Of a stretch of 39,150 nucleotides of DNA, positions 1 to 11,248 are shown piece after piece (position 1 is the stretch's first letter; each line of letters opens with the position of its first letter). The position numbers were made by a program, and so were the translations under genes. The DNA is from Gryganskiella cystojenkinii (Eukaryota > Mortierellomycota > Mortierellomycetes > Mortierellales > Mortierellaceae): assembly GCA_015852425.1 (NCBI GenBank), contig JAAAIG010000315.1, forward strand, positions 1 to 39,150, given 5' to 3'. The notes beneath the pieces are model-generated. The model was not told the DNA's origin. It worked only from the letters and a program-made list of their open reading frames with translations, and ran no database searches.

Positions 1-95
1 GTTTCAACAATATTTTTTTGCCACCAAAAAAAAAATAAAAAAAAAACGTGTTGAAATATTACCCTAACAGACATATGGTACCATTTGCCTTTTAG
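1..95 (+). other. 3' part of an intron of the amine oxidase gene
   Basis: An A/T-rich stretch with poly-A and poly-T runs ends in a ctaac branch-point-like motif (64-68) followed 27 bases later by a tttag acceptor (95). Splicing here completes the codon GCC and starts the amine oxidase exon with A-Q-E-L-S, as expected just after the FAD-binding glycine motif. The exon carrying the glycine motif and the start codon must lie before the window. I cannot see the 5' splice site with certainty. Confidence 0.6.
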
Positions 96-1833
96 CCCAA
101 GAACTTTCCAAGGATCCAAATGTAAAAGTCACCCTCCTTGAAGCCCGCGATCGCCTTGGTGGACGTATTGTCACTCATCGCAATCTCATTACTCCCGAGA
201 TGGTCTCCTCCCACAAAGTCCCCTCCGAGAGATGTGCGTCGATCGCCTTTGATTTCGGCGCCTCTTGGATCCATGGTGTGAACCCCTCGAACCCGTTGGT
301 CTCCTTGGCGAAATCTGGTCATGTCGAGTTTATCCATACTGATTCCGATGTCATGTTTCTCCGACCCGGACAGCCTGTCCTCACTGTCGAGAGGAGTAAT
401 CACTTCTGGGAAGTCGTCTGGGCTATCTTTGATGAGGCGCAAGAGTTTGCTGCCAAACATCGAGACAGTATTCCCGAAGAGCTGTCCTTCAAGCAGTGGT
501 TGATGGATTACTTGGACAAGAAACAGAGTCATGATCCCGAGGCAGAGGACTATATGGATGAGGAGACCAAGCTTGCGGTTCCGGGTTTATCAATGTATTG
601 GGCGGATGAGAATGCCATTCCATTGGATCGAGCGTCAATGAAGTATCTGGATGCAGAAAAGATCTTTGATGGAGACCACTCCCTGGTCACGAATGGATAT
701 GACAGAGTGATCAAGGCATTGACCCAGGACATCAAGGGTGTCAACGTCCTGTTAGAGCATGTCGTCGAGAAAATTGAGTACAATGGTAACAATCGAATAA
801 TTGACTCGAAATTATCACTAATTTGAACCATCATTGATCAACAATAACATAAATGATCTGGTTTTTTTTTGGTTCCGTGAAAATAGACTCTCATGTCAAA
901 GTCACGACGAACCAAGGCCACTTCTTTGCGGACTCTGTTCTTGTAACTCTTCCTCTAGGAGTCCTTAAATCCCAATCCGTCCTCTTCTCACCTCCTCTCC
1001 CACCAACGAAACAACGCGCCATCGACAACCTTGGATTTGGCACCATGTACAAGATCATCCTCCCCTTCCCCACCTGTTTTTGGCCAACGGACAAGCACTT
1101 TATCAATTTCCTCCCTTCAATTCATACCCGCAACCCTGATCCTACCTTGATTCAATATTTCGAATTGAATCAAAAACAAGTCAAGGCACTGACGACCTAC
1201 ATGTCCGATATGGCCAACTATTCGTCCTTGATGCCCGTCTGCAACGAACCCATCCTGATCGGGTACTCAACCAACCGTGCCGCAGAACTCATGGAGCGTC
1301 TCTCGGATCAAGAGGCTCGCATGGTTTTCTTGTGCCAACTCGCACATTACTATCGTGATATCCTCGTCGCCAGAGATCCCGAGGACAAGATAGCCAGAGC
1401 AGAAATCAAGGAGAAATTCTGGCCCAAGGTCTCGTTCATGTCCGCATGGAACCAGGACAAGTTTGCATTTGGGTCTTATACCAGTATCCCCGTGGGGGCT
1501 ACACCCCAGGATTTGGAGACGTTCGAGATTCCGGTCAGTGCTCGGACCTATGGTCGTCTCGAAGGTGGGGACGATGACGATTTCGAGCACGATCCGACAA
1601 CCACGACACCTGCGGACGCAAATACCAACAGTGCTAACGACGATAACATCGTCGCAGTGGATGATCTCGAGAATGGAAGGTTGTTCTTTGCTGGTGAACA
1701 TACAACAGTCCATCATTTCGCCAGTGTTCATGGAGCGTTGTTGACAGGCCGTCGGGAAGCGGCCAAGATCTTAGGTCAGAAGTGGACCTATAGCTTGGAA
1801 CAGCCATCAAAGTCCTCAAGACATTACAATTAG
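96..1833 (+). CDS. Flavin-containing amine oxidase (polyamine oxidase-like), 5' end missing
   Basis: Two exons are visible: 96-785 and 887-1833, separated by a 101-base GT-AG intron (786-886). The product is a member of the FAD-dependent monoamine/polyamine oxidase family, which oxidises the C-N bonds of polyamines (spermine, spermidine) with release of hydrogen peroxide. Visible family marks are the end of the dinucleotide-binding fold with the E-A-R-D-R-L-G-G-R motif, the G-A-S-W-I-H-G segment, T-L-P-L-G-V-L-K, the lysine in G-F-G-T-M-Y-K that lies at the flavin (the LSD1/PAO active-site lysine), and the C-terminal FAD motif L-F-F-A-G-E-H-T followed by V-H-G-A-L-L-T-G. An acidic low-complexity insert (about 1567-1660) sits before the last motif. 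No SWIRM or HMG domain is visible, but the N-terminus is outside the window, so an LSD1-type histone demethylase is not fully excluded. The G-A-S-W-I-H-G form favours polyamine oxidase. Confidence 0.9.
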
Positions 1834-2120
1834 ACTTCTCAAGTTTATAACCCTTAGAATTACATGCGACATGCGGATCGAAACAGACAATATACATAGT
1901 ATAATAATACCACTCATTCACAAAGGCAAAGTCGAGTAAAAAAAATGGCATGATAGCGAAGTATGATGCAAAAAAAAATATGAAGTGTTTATGTTTTTTC
2001 TGTACAAATGGTGGTATCTGGGCACTGGAAGTTCAGGAGAAAGGAAGAAAATGGGAATAATGTACAAGAGCGTCTCCCTGATCATCCAGAGGTGGAATCA
2101 AGAAAAGAAATATCCCCTAA

Positions 2121-5100
2121 CTAAGAAGAAAGGAATCCAGACTCGACAGTGGCAGGAGTCGCCTGCTTCTTCTTCTTATCCCTGTTCAACGAGAATCCTC
2201 CCAACAACATGGCTCCAGACAATCTCCCAAAACTCCTCCGACTCGACAAATTTTTGCCTGAACTAGACGAAGGGCTCGAACCATCCGTCGTCAAACTCTT
2301 TTTCAACTTCAATCGACCCTCTGGTGGAGGCGTTGGTGGTAGCTTGCCCATAGGAGAATCTGACAATAGTGCCGATGCAAATGACAAGGAAGAATGAATC
2401 GAGGCCATCTGTTTCGCACTGATATCCGATCCTGCAGGTCCGACTGGTGACGTTGGCATGGACGAGTAAGGTCCCTGGGGCTGTTTCTTGGGTGAGACCG
2501 CTCCCGAGGGCAAAACCAGCGGTGCAGAGTTCAGGAACAAGCCCGGTCGTGTGGATCCCGACGTCGAAGCTCCTGACATCGCACCCGCGGTCTTGTGTTG
2601 ATGATGGTGATGATGATGCACATTCGGAGCCGACATAAGATCCACATCGGCGGTTCCCATGGCGCCAGTCAAAACGCCTGTGACACCTGAAGCAGTATAA
2701 TCGACCGAAGTCCTAGAGGTCTGTCTTGACAACGGGCTCGAAAAGAAGACCTGAGGTGCCTCCGATTCTGTCTCGGAATCCGAAAAGACAGACGTCCTGC
2801 GTCGAAAGATACCCTTGGCCTTGGTCTTGGATTTAATTAATTTGCTGGCAGGCCGCACGACGGTGACGGGGACGGGGGAATGGTTCAAACAGTATCGAGA
2901 GACACTTCCCAAAAGGAAGCCGCGCATTGTGTTCTTGCCCTTGGTGCCCACGACCAACATATGAGGTTCGTACATCTTGATCTATTATGCATTAATAACG
3001 TCATCGAGGATTAGTAAAAAGGAAAGCGTGAGGGATTTTTCTATTATGCGCCCTTATTTTTCTTTCTCTCTCTCTCTCTCTCCTTACCATATTCTGAATG
3101 GTATCGCGAATGTTGCCGACAGTGATCTCGACCACAATATTGATTTCTTTTTGTTGGTTTTTTTCCCGGATCATGTTCATAATCTTGATCGCCTCTGTCC
3201 GCGCAGCAACCTCCTGACCATGGAAGGATGGGATTCCTGTCTTGGCGACTATTTTAACAAACAGAAACAGGGTTTTAGAAAGAAGATAAAGGAATAGGTT
3301 AGGCACACGTGTCAAAAAAAGTAAAGAAAGGAAAAAGGGAATAAAAAATGGAAATTGGCGCCATTGGACCAAAGCACAGCCATGCAGTCTGTCCCCCCGA
3401 AGAAATCGCTCTCACTCAAGCCAAAACCATGACATGCATGGTCATCTCTTTCTGCAGTTCCCGTTTGCGAATCCGGAAAATTTTAAACACCAGTGTCATG
3501 TCGTCGTCCGATCCTACCACCATTGATAATCCGAGACCCGAGGCTGAAGAAAATGCAATCTCTCTCTCCTTGGTCGGTAAAAAGATGTAAACATCCGCGA
3601 TAAAGCAAAAAAAAACAGAGGGGATCTCTCCGCTCGTTGCGCATGAATTCCCAGCCCAATGCCTCCATATGATAAAGAGTCGGATAATCGGGGTTTCGAC
3701 AAAGACTTGGGGCAGTAGAGACGATGCTATGCCCCTCGGCTGTGTTCTTTCTGTGAGAAGGTTCTATTTCTAAACCTCGATCAATGCCCACTCCGTGGTC
3801 TCAGAATAATGCCCCGTGTGTTTGTTCCTGCTGTTCTGAGAAAAAAAGACCGTGTCCCTGTTTTCTGCGACAATTACATCGTCGTAATTGTTGTTGCCGT
3901 CATCCGCAGTAGCGAACATACCAAGGAAGAATTTGAAAGTTATGTGTGGTTGCCGTGGCCGTGCAAGACCGCCTTGATGACACGTTTCCAGCGTATGCTT
4001 CAATGACTTTTGTTGTTGTTGTTTGTTTGTTTTGGTCAACTTTTGGCGCCTGTACGACCCCAATCGAATGATTCTTTGTGCTTGTCGTTGTCTTCATGAG
4101 ACGTGTGGAGGAAGGCTCTTGTTGGTTGGTTGTTGATTTGTTTGCGCCCGTCCACTTTGTGTTCAAATTGGTGAAGCAACACCCCCCACACAAATATTAA
4201 CAGCTGCCGCCAAAGAGCGCAGAGAATTGTCCATCTGACCAACAAAAAAAAATGGGCTTTTCCGCCAAGGCGCTGCCGCCATCATGCAATTTGAAAGATA
4301 TAAAGTACTTACAAGAGTCCCGCAGTTCCATGGGCACCACTCGCAAGGCAACGACCTAATTACAATACGAGAAAAATAAAATCACGCTGGTTGGTTAGAA
4401 CTCCTTCAGTTTCATGTGTATGTCATTCATCTCAAAATTTCCGCTCTCCATTACGCCCAATGATTGACGGCTGTCGTCCTGGAGTCCCTCAAGCCCAAAA
4501 GTTCAGAAGTAAAAAAAAAGAAAAAAAACCTGCATCTTGGAACTAAACATCGCAGAAATCATGCATTGACTAACCCACTTTCATCGCTAAAAAAAAGGTT
4601 TCTCAGCGAAAACGTTCCCAAAGAGAGCAATGTCTTTGACACAAGGAAAATAACCAGGCCCGAAATAGGAAAGCAACCCAAACGAGCAAACGGACTGCGA
4701 CTCCAGTTCAAAAAATCAAAAGTGAACAAAATGGATATCCCCCCGTTCCTTGCTCGTGATCTTTCAACCACTCAAGGATGAGTGGGGTCAGGGGCCAAAA
4801 TAAATAAAATAGAAGAGAAAAGTGGGCACTGAATAACTGCGGACGACAGAGGAGAAAGGCCTTATTGACGACAAGGTTTTTTTGGACTAGCCGCCCTTCT
4901 CTGCTTCTAAAGAGAAGGCTCTACGAAAGAAAAGAAAAAAAAAGGAAAACAGCGCATACAACCCCGGCAATTGTGCGTCCGCTCCGCCTTCCCCTTTCCT
5001 CATTCAACGTCATTTTAGCGCAGAAAATATAAACGCAGGGAAGAACAAGAGGATGGATGATTCTGGCTGCAATGCAGTCTGCAAACAACAAACAGGGGCA

Positions 5101-5743
5101 ATTCCACCAAATAAAGGGAAACTCCACCGATGTCCCGATGTCCCGATGTCCTTAAATCGTAGATTTTTTTTTTTTTGGTTGAATGGCTTACCTCGTCTCC
5201 GTCTTCGACCATGTTCTCCATAACCCACTTGAGGGCATGGGCACTGTGTTCGTTCAAATCCATACCGATCAAGAACGTTCTCGAGTGTTTATTACGCTTC
5301 CAGCGGTCTGTCCGGGCTTGCAACGTGAACGAGTATTCGGTCCGTGTGTTGCAGCCGAGCGTGTCAAATCCGACTCGGCCGATGTAACCGTTCTTGGAGC
5401 GTTGTTTAGGAGGCGCCTCCGTGGCGCGAGTCGGCTGTACTGTCGCTGTGGATGTGGTTGTTGACGAGTTTATAGAGCTGGTTGAAGGGGCAGCAGGGAT
5501 GTCATTGTTCTCTGAGGGGGTGACCACGGCTGTTATTGGGAGTGTGGCGGTCATGGAAGTGGTAGAAGACGAGGGTGACTTTGCCGGTGCTGGGGAAAGA
5601 GGTGGAGAGGACATTGAGGTTACGGAAGAGGAGGATGAGGATATTGAAGAGGTTGAAGAGGCAGAAGGAGAAGACAGGGTAGGAGAGGCAGCAGACAAGG
5701 TGACCAAAGGAGGTGTGGAATTGGCGACGTCGTGCTGAGCCAT
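2121..5743 (-). CDS. Universal stress protein (UspA) domain protein with long disordered ends
   Basis: Four exons read right to left: 5743-5192, 4355-4313, 3248-3088 and 2981-2121. The phases join exactly (1617 bases, 538 residues) and all junctions are GT-AG. The start chosen is the ATG at 5743 (M-A-Q-H-D-V). The frame stays open upstream to 5947, but that part is pyrimidine-rich and leader-like. The UspA alpha/beta domain covers about residues 155-296, starting with F-L-I-G-M-D-L-N-E and ending with the ATP-binding signature G-2x-G-9x-G-S (residues 264-278), so nucleotide binding is expected. The N-terminal 150 residues are Ser/Thr/Pro-rich. The C-terminal 240 residues are low complexity, with a short His run and a basic end. 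In fungi such proteins are linked to stress responses, but the role of this one is unknown. It converges on the amine oxidase, with 287 bases between stops. Confidence 0.9.
3249..4312 (-). other. Long intron 2 (1064 bases) of the universal stress protein gene
   Basis: The intron runs from a GTAAG donor at 4312 to a TAG acceptor at 3249. It is far longer than the usual ~100-200 base introns in this window. It contains poly-A/T runs and short (TTG)n stretches. Open frames inside it are short and show no family resemblance. I see no RNA gene or mobile element in it. Confidence 0.75.
4356..5191 (-). other. Long intron 1 (836 bases) of the universal stress protein gene
   Basis: The intron runs from a GTAAG donor at 5191 to an ATTAG acceptor at 4356. 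It holds poly-A runs on the plus strand and an 8-base direct repeat (gatgtccc, about three copies) at 5129-5151 near the donor. No coding sequence or RNA gene is recognisable. Confidence 0.75.
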
Positions 5744-7705
5744 GGTTGCTGTCGTTGATTCGATGGTTGTGCGCGTTGAATGAATCTGTGAGGGAAAAAA
5801 AGGTTTGCTTGTCTGCGGATGGCAATGAATGGGAGAACGAGACGTTTGAAGGAAGAGAGGTAGAGGTAGAGTGAGAAGGAGGGAGAGAAAGAATGAAAGA
5901 GAGAAAGGGGGAAGAATCAGAAAAGTGAAATCAGCGGAAAGGGACATTCAGTTTTTACTTTTTCGGGGCTGAACTTTTTTTTTCTGACTTTACTATTTTA
6001 CTCTGCTCAGACCACATTGGGGGGTGACCTTCAACAAGCGCACTCCATCATTTATTTCCCTTTCCTTTCTAGTTGCTTACCCCCTTGTTCCTACTGGCTT
6101 TTTTTTTTTGCTGTGCTGCCTGTTTGTTACTGCAAGTCTGTTTGGGGAGTCAGTTGTTCCCTTTGACCACTCTGGGCTTGTTTGCTTGCCTGTCTCCTTT
6201 TTTCTTTCTTTTGGTGGCAAACAGGCAGACTGAGAAGATGCTCTTGTTGACTTTGTCAAAAAACTCTTGGTTTTTTAAACCCTTTTTTCATTTTTTTTTG
6301 TTCATGTCCGACTTTCGGCTTCCTATTCGGGGATACAGTTCCTACACTTTTTTCTTTCAACTCTTTGTTTTTTCTACTTTATTCGCTTGTTCCTCGGGTT
6401 GATGAGCTTGTTTGAGTTTGAAAACTAAGAAATTGACAAGTCCGGTCTAGAGGTCGGTCTTGATCAGGTGTACACTGTCAAAGGAAGAAAAAAAAGCGTT
6501 CACATTCCAACTCCAGCAGCGGGCGACCGGTGCGCGTACCGTAGACTTCCGACTTTCTCGGCTTTTATTTTGTCTTTCAACTTTAGAGGACTCTGCGTAC
6601 AGCAGAGTTCGTATCCACTTTCTCGCAAGGGTAATAAAAAAAATTTAAGCGGAGAACAATTTTATTGCTTTGCCGCCGTGGAAGAGGAAACATTTTTTTG
6701 TTTCTGATATCAAAAGAGACCTGACTATCGGCCTGAGCAAAGCCGGTGTTTCGCTGTGGTCGAAACAACAGAAACAGGACTGGCTAGTTGATTCCTGGCA
6801 CCCAATTTGAGATACGAGACAAGTGACAGCGAATCTCTTCAACACAGACACCACCAACGCACACGACCAGTCCCCAGGACACAATAATTATTTTTTCGGC
6901 GAGGAGTTTGTTCAGGTTTGATGGTCACAGAGAGGCCGGGGACAAGGCACACAGAGATACGTAGGTTATTGAACATGGACATGAACAAAAGATGAGAACG
7001 AGGTATGGATCTATCCTACAGCTGCAGGGACGCCCACTCTCGCTCGATAGAAAGAAAGAGACAGCCTGTTTGGTTTGTTTTTGGTAGCAGCAAAGAACCC
7101 TGAGTGAACTTTGATGTTTCAAAGAGGAGGCGCAGATCGACAGAGACGGAGCCCAGGCAGGGACCAGCAAATCAGAACTTGAACGCACGTTGTGACCGTG
7201 TTTTCTTCGGCCTTTTGTTGATATTCGCTGTGAGGCTCTTTTTTTTCCCTCCTTCCCTCTCTCTCTCCTTTCCCTCAAAGCCGCCTTTTCAAAAGCGCAA
7301 CAAAGGGGACCCCCACTTCGAAAAACGCTCTCACCCCACTCAACGCTTTGCATCTTTTGCATCATTATCTTTTGCATCTCGTTCTCACCCCCCTCCTTTG
7401 ATCAAATCAACTTTTTGGCATCCTCCTCGGATCTCATCCCTTCCAAACAACACACGCACCACAAACGCTTGATCGAGTCTTTGCCCTCACATTCACTTAC
7501 TGCAAAACACAGAGAATATATCTTTTGTTTTGTAACTAAGTGGGCATCAGACTCTTTCCTTCAAACCCACCCCAACAAACTATTCAAATTGGATTCCTCA
7601 AGATCTTACCTTCGCTACCGCTACCCATTGCCCTTTACGCAATCGATAGCATATACCATCACGTCCTTCACGCCTTGATCCTTTTCAAGATTCATCACCA
7701 CAACA
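5744..7705. promoter_or_regulatory. Divergent intergenic region between the stress protein and the NET-like protein genes
   Basis: About 2 kb separate two outward-facing starts. The part next to 5743 is purine-rich on the plus strand, i.e. a pyrimidine-rich leader for the minus-strand gene. The part at 7240-7700 is C/T-rich, typical of a fungal leader for the plus-strand gene. The middle (6000-7000) has poly-T runs and no reading frame with protein-like composition. I see no tRNA, repeat family or clear TATA element. Confidence 0.5.
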
Positions 7706-10476
7706 ATGGGAGGGTAAGTTTCTTTTTCCTTTTTTTTTTTTTTTTTTTTGGTTTGTTTCGCCTTTTACAATTTTTTTTTTCCGGGGGGGCAGTCCCAAAG
7801 CACGCCACCATAGTTCAATTCCCACTTTCTCTCTTTCGGCTCCTCACTTCTTGGCATAGAGGAAAAAAGAAAAAAGGCGTTATTCCAACCCCCCTCATAT
7901 CTAGCAATCCGATTACTGTCTCTGTCTCGATGGTTTATCTGTTCTTGCTCACAAGAGCGAGAAACACAGAAGACAGGGCTAAGATGAGGAAACAAGGGGT
8001 GTTTGTTGACATTTTCGAGTGAAAATTTTTTTTGCCTCAAAAGACAGAGCAAGAGGGAGAAAGAGAACAGACGGTGCCACAAGAAAGGGGACCAACCCAG
8101 AAGAAAGGAAAATAAGAAAACGACCCCAGGCGAGCACTGCTGGTTTGTTTGCCGAACACAGAAGGAAAACAGGGTCGCGCGAGCTTGGTGGGTCTTGGTT
8201 GGTCCAATTGGGTGGTTGAGAAAAGAGAGAGAGAGAGCGAGAACAGCATGCACTGGATGAAGGACCAAAAGAAAAATAATGGCATGAAAAAGAGGAGACA
8301 GAGCGAGCGAGACTTAAAAAGGACAAACGCACACACTACCTGCAACCTTTAGTGCATTGAAATACCAAAAGCATGCCATTCTTCCTACTCTTCTTTACTT
8401 TCTCTTTGTTTTTTTATCAGTCACTGATATCTTGTGGAGTAAAGACTATCATGGCAATAACCATCGCTTCCCACAGACCCTTTTATTGAGTTGACTGTTG
8501 ACGGTATTGAAAAGGACAGAATGTCAATGTTTTTTGGTCTTTTGAGTTACACTACTGCCCCCCTCGAGCGAGAGTCTGTTTCCCGTTCCCACGCAACCTG
8601 CAACCTTTTGTTGCATTGTTATGCACTGCTTTGTTTTTCTTATTGCGCGCTCGTTACAATCATTGTACTCACACGATATACCTTTCTCATTAAAGAATAA
8701 CACTAGCCGACAATCCGCCTATTGATATGGAGGGGGGCCTTGCGCTCCCCAACGGTCTCTGTCACTCTAGCTTGCTCAAGGAACTGAACCTTCTCGGCTC
8801 TTCTCCCAACAGCAATCTCTTTTACGCGACCAACAACATCAACAACAACACCATCCCCGCCTTCAACTCTGCTGAAATTGATGCTATCAACAACACTCAA
8901 ACCGCTCCTAACAACACTTCCGCTCCTACCAATGCAAACCCTTTCTCCATCTCTGACTACCTTGTCCCTGGACTCCAGACCAAGGTCTGGGAGGATTGGC
9001 AGGGTGCTGATGATCTCCAAGACTACACGTAAGATTGTCGGCGCATTGTCCCGTCCCCTTTATTGTGTCATCCAGGCCTGGGCTGGACAACACAGCGCCC
9101 CTTTTTTGTTGTCTTTTAGTGTTCTCTGTGTGTCCCTCATCCCCACTAACCCATTGCTATCTGTGTTTTTGCACTTTGGACCCAGCAGCAGCAATACCTT
9201 CGAGACCCAGGACTATGTCTCGGACCTCAACTCGATGCCCTTCCAGTTTGGCTTGGAAAACATGCTTGGCAACACTCCCATCTGGGACAATAACGCCATC
9301 CCCGCCGACCAGGCCTATGATGAGTTTGTGTTTGAATTGGCTCCCACTTCCTTTGAGACACCCACGACCGTTAACATTGCCGACCTGATCGTTGGCCCCA
9401 GTTCCAACAACAACACTTCAGTCTCACCCTTGGATCTTACCACCACCGCTGCCAGCACCTACCAGGATCTGGCCCTTGCTCACCTGTACGGTTTCAATGA
9501 CAATTCGTACGATTCCGACTCTGGCTCTGATTTGGACGAGGTCGATTTCTCAGACTCTGAAGATGAAGAAGAGGTCGAGGAGAAGTACACCACTCCCAAG
9601 GCCGAGATCGAGGCCATCGCTGCTCAAGAGCCTGTTGTCATCGTTGAACAGCAACAACTTCAGGTCGTCAAGGGACACGTCAGCGTGAACGTCGTTCCTC
9701 GTAATGTCCCTGCCACACCCGCGGTTGTCAAATGTGATGATCCCAATAAGCGTCGTATGGTGGAAGTCTTGGTCGACCGTATTAACAACGATCTCGGCGA
9801 GGATGACATGCCTGGCCTTTTCAAGATCCTCAGCGGTTCAGACGATGGCGCGGATGAGATGGAGGTCGACTTTTCGTCCTTGGACGAGTCGACTCTTGTT
9901 CAGGTCTACCAGTATGTCGAATCGTGCTGCATGCAGACCATGGGTGCTATTCTTGCGGCTGAAGAGCGTGATCGTGCTGCTGTGACTGCTGCTCAGGCTG
10001 CTCAGGCTGCCGCTGCTGCTGAACAAGAAGCCGCACTTGAGAGACAGGTGCGTTACATGGAGAGGACTCCTGAGCTTTCTCCTAGCTACTCTTCCGCCTC
10101 GTCGATCTCTCCCTCGCCCCCTCACCCGTCTTCGATTCCCTCACCCTCCTCCAAGAGCAAACGCGGCCCCAAAAAGCGTCGTACGCCTAGCTACAACGAA
10201 GACGAGATCTATGCCCAGGAAGCCCATTTCCCAATCTCTGCCACAACCACAGGTGCCGAGGCGACCTCTACCGAATACGCTAGCAAGGGCAAACGGAAAC
10301 GTGCCAACAACGGTGGCCTCCACGGTATCGGAGGCGGTGGTACCGGCAAAGGCCGCAGGATACAGAAGGATCAACACCAACCTCAGGCGGTCTTGCCCGT
10401 CGTTGGGCAGACTGTTGTCATGGAGGATGAGATGGAGTATGGCGAGGACACCGAGATCGACATTGTCGGTATCTAA
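7706..10476 (+). CDS. Acidic protein with an ET/NET-like domain, function unknown
   Basis: Preferred model: exon 1 7706-7713 (ATGGGAGG, good context, perfect GTAAGT donor), exon 2 8771-9028, exon 3 9186-10476, total 1557 bases and 518 residues, in phase. The acceptor at 8770 follows a strong pyrimidine tract. The alternative is an unspliced start at ATG 8727, in the same frame, giving 530 residues. The N-terminal third is Asn/Thr/Ser-rich, and an acidic stretch lies around 9510-9585. Residues about 276-337 resemble the extra-terminal (NET) domain of BET proteins: an L/M-P-G-L motif, then an acidic loop, E-V-D-F-S-S-L-D-E-S-T-L and Y-Q-Y-V-E-S-C. Ala-rich coiled coil, Ser/Pro-rich linker and two basic clusters (K-R-G-P-K-K-R-R and K-G-K-R-K-R) follow, suggesting nuclear location. 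I see no bromodomain. ET domains bind short basic peptides of chromatin regulators, so a transcription role is inferred, not shown. Confidence 0.75.
7714..8770 (+). other. Putative 1057-base first intron or leader of the NET-like protein gene
   Basis: This stretch begins with a GTAAGT donor and ends either at a cactag acceptor (8706, leaving ATG 8727 as start) or at ctctag (8770, joining the 8-base first exon in frame). It contains poly-T runs near the donor and purine-rich blocks at 8040-8330. No coding sequence is recognisable within it. Confidence 0.5.
9184..9191 (+). promoter_or_regulatory. Triple tandem (NAGNAGNAG) splice acceptor
   Basis: The acceptor of intron 2 of the NET-like gene reads cagcagcag. 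Each AG (9185, 9188, 9191) leaves the downstream frame intact and only adds or removes Ser residues. Which AG is used cannot be told from sequence. Confidence 0.6.
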
Positions 10477-11248
10477 ACTAACGACTTTTGTTCTGATCTC
10501 GTTGGTTCTCGTCCTTGTACTTTACCCCCAATTCCCCCAAACTACTCCATCTCTCTTCTATCCTCCTTGGCATTAACCTCATATCCCCCGACCTTCTTTT
10601 TCATTCTTTCATTTCATTTTGCATTTCTTTTTCATTATCCGGGCGGCACTCACCTGTTCGAGACAGGATTGACCCGTTTCGGGTTGTACAACTCTATGAT
10701 GACTCTACCCTCTCTTTTTCCACATTGTATTTTTTTGTTTTCAAAATGCTTTTGGTCCATTTCATTTCTCTTTCCTTGAATCAGTGCTTTTTTCAGTGTT
10801 TGTTTATCTGTACGTTCTCTTTTTTTTTTTACTCTCTTTTTGTTCGATTATCAGCCCTGCACTTCGAGTGCACCTGTTGATTGCTCTTTTTGTTTTTCAT
10901 GAAGAGGAGTACTCAACAAGAAAGCTTTGGATCGTTCGAATCCCCTATCTTTCAGTTGTATAAAAAAAAATCCATGGAAAAAGGAAACCCCAGTCTACGA
11001 GCGAAAAAAATATCATTTTCTTTCCCCCCCTCTTCACCTTAAAAAAAACTTTTCAAAAAAATACCAAAAAAATTTAAAAAACTCAAATAAAAAACCCCCC
11101 ACACCCTTCTGGCTTAAAAAAAACTCTCCTCCCTCTGAACATGACAAATGATACATGAACAGGAACAGGACATGAATACAATGTTGAGATCAAAATTAGA
11201 TAGCCGGCGATGATTTTATTTTTCCAAGGAAGATGAAGCGAGTGTCCT
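10477..11248. other. Convergent intergenic region, 772 bases
   Basis: Lies between the stop of the NET-like gene (+) and the stop of the F-box/LRR gene (-). It has C/T-rich and then A-rich composition (poly-A runs at 10960-11120), consistent with two 3' untranslated regions. Nothing else is recognised. Confidence 0.6.

Noticed and set aside
92..532. 146-codon minus-strand frame opposite the amine oxidase
   Set aside because: It is antisense to a clear flavoenzyme exon and has no protein-family resemblance.
4036..4781. Short frames inside the long introns of the stress protein gene
   Set aside because: Low-complexity translations with no conserved motif; the host gene's exon phases require these stretches to be introns.
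5744..5947. N-terminal extension of the universal stress protein up to Met at 5947
   Set aside because: The frame is open, but the sequence is a pyrimidine-rich leader giving a Ser/Leu/Phe run, and the ATG at 5743 has a better context.
7765..8345. Overlapping minus-strand frames rich in Ser, Leu and Phe
   Set aside because: They are translations of purine-rich plus-strand DNA inside a leader or intron, with no domain.
10930..10950. GTTCGAATCCCC resembling a tRNA T-loop
   Set aside because: No pairing T-stem, no acceptor stem and no A-box upstream; it lies in a 3' untranslated region.
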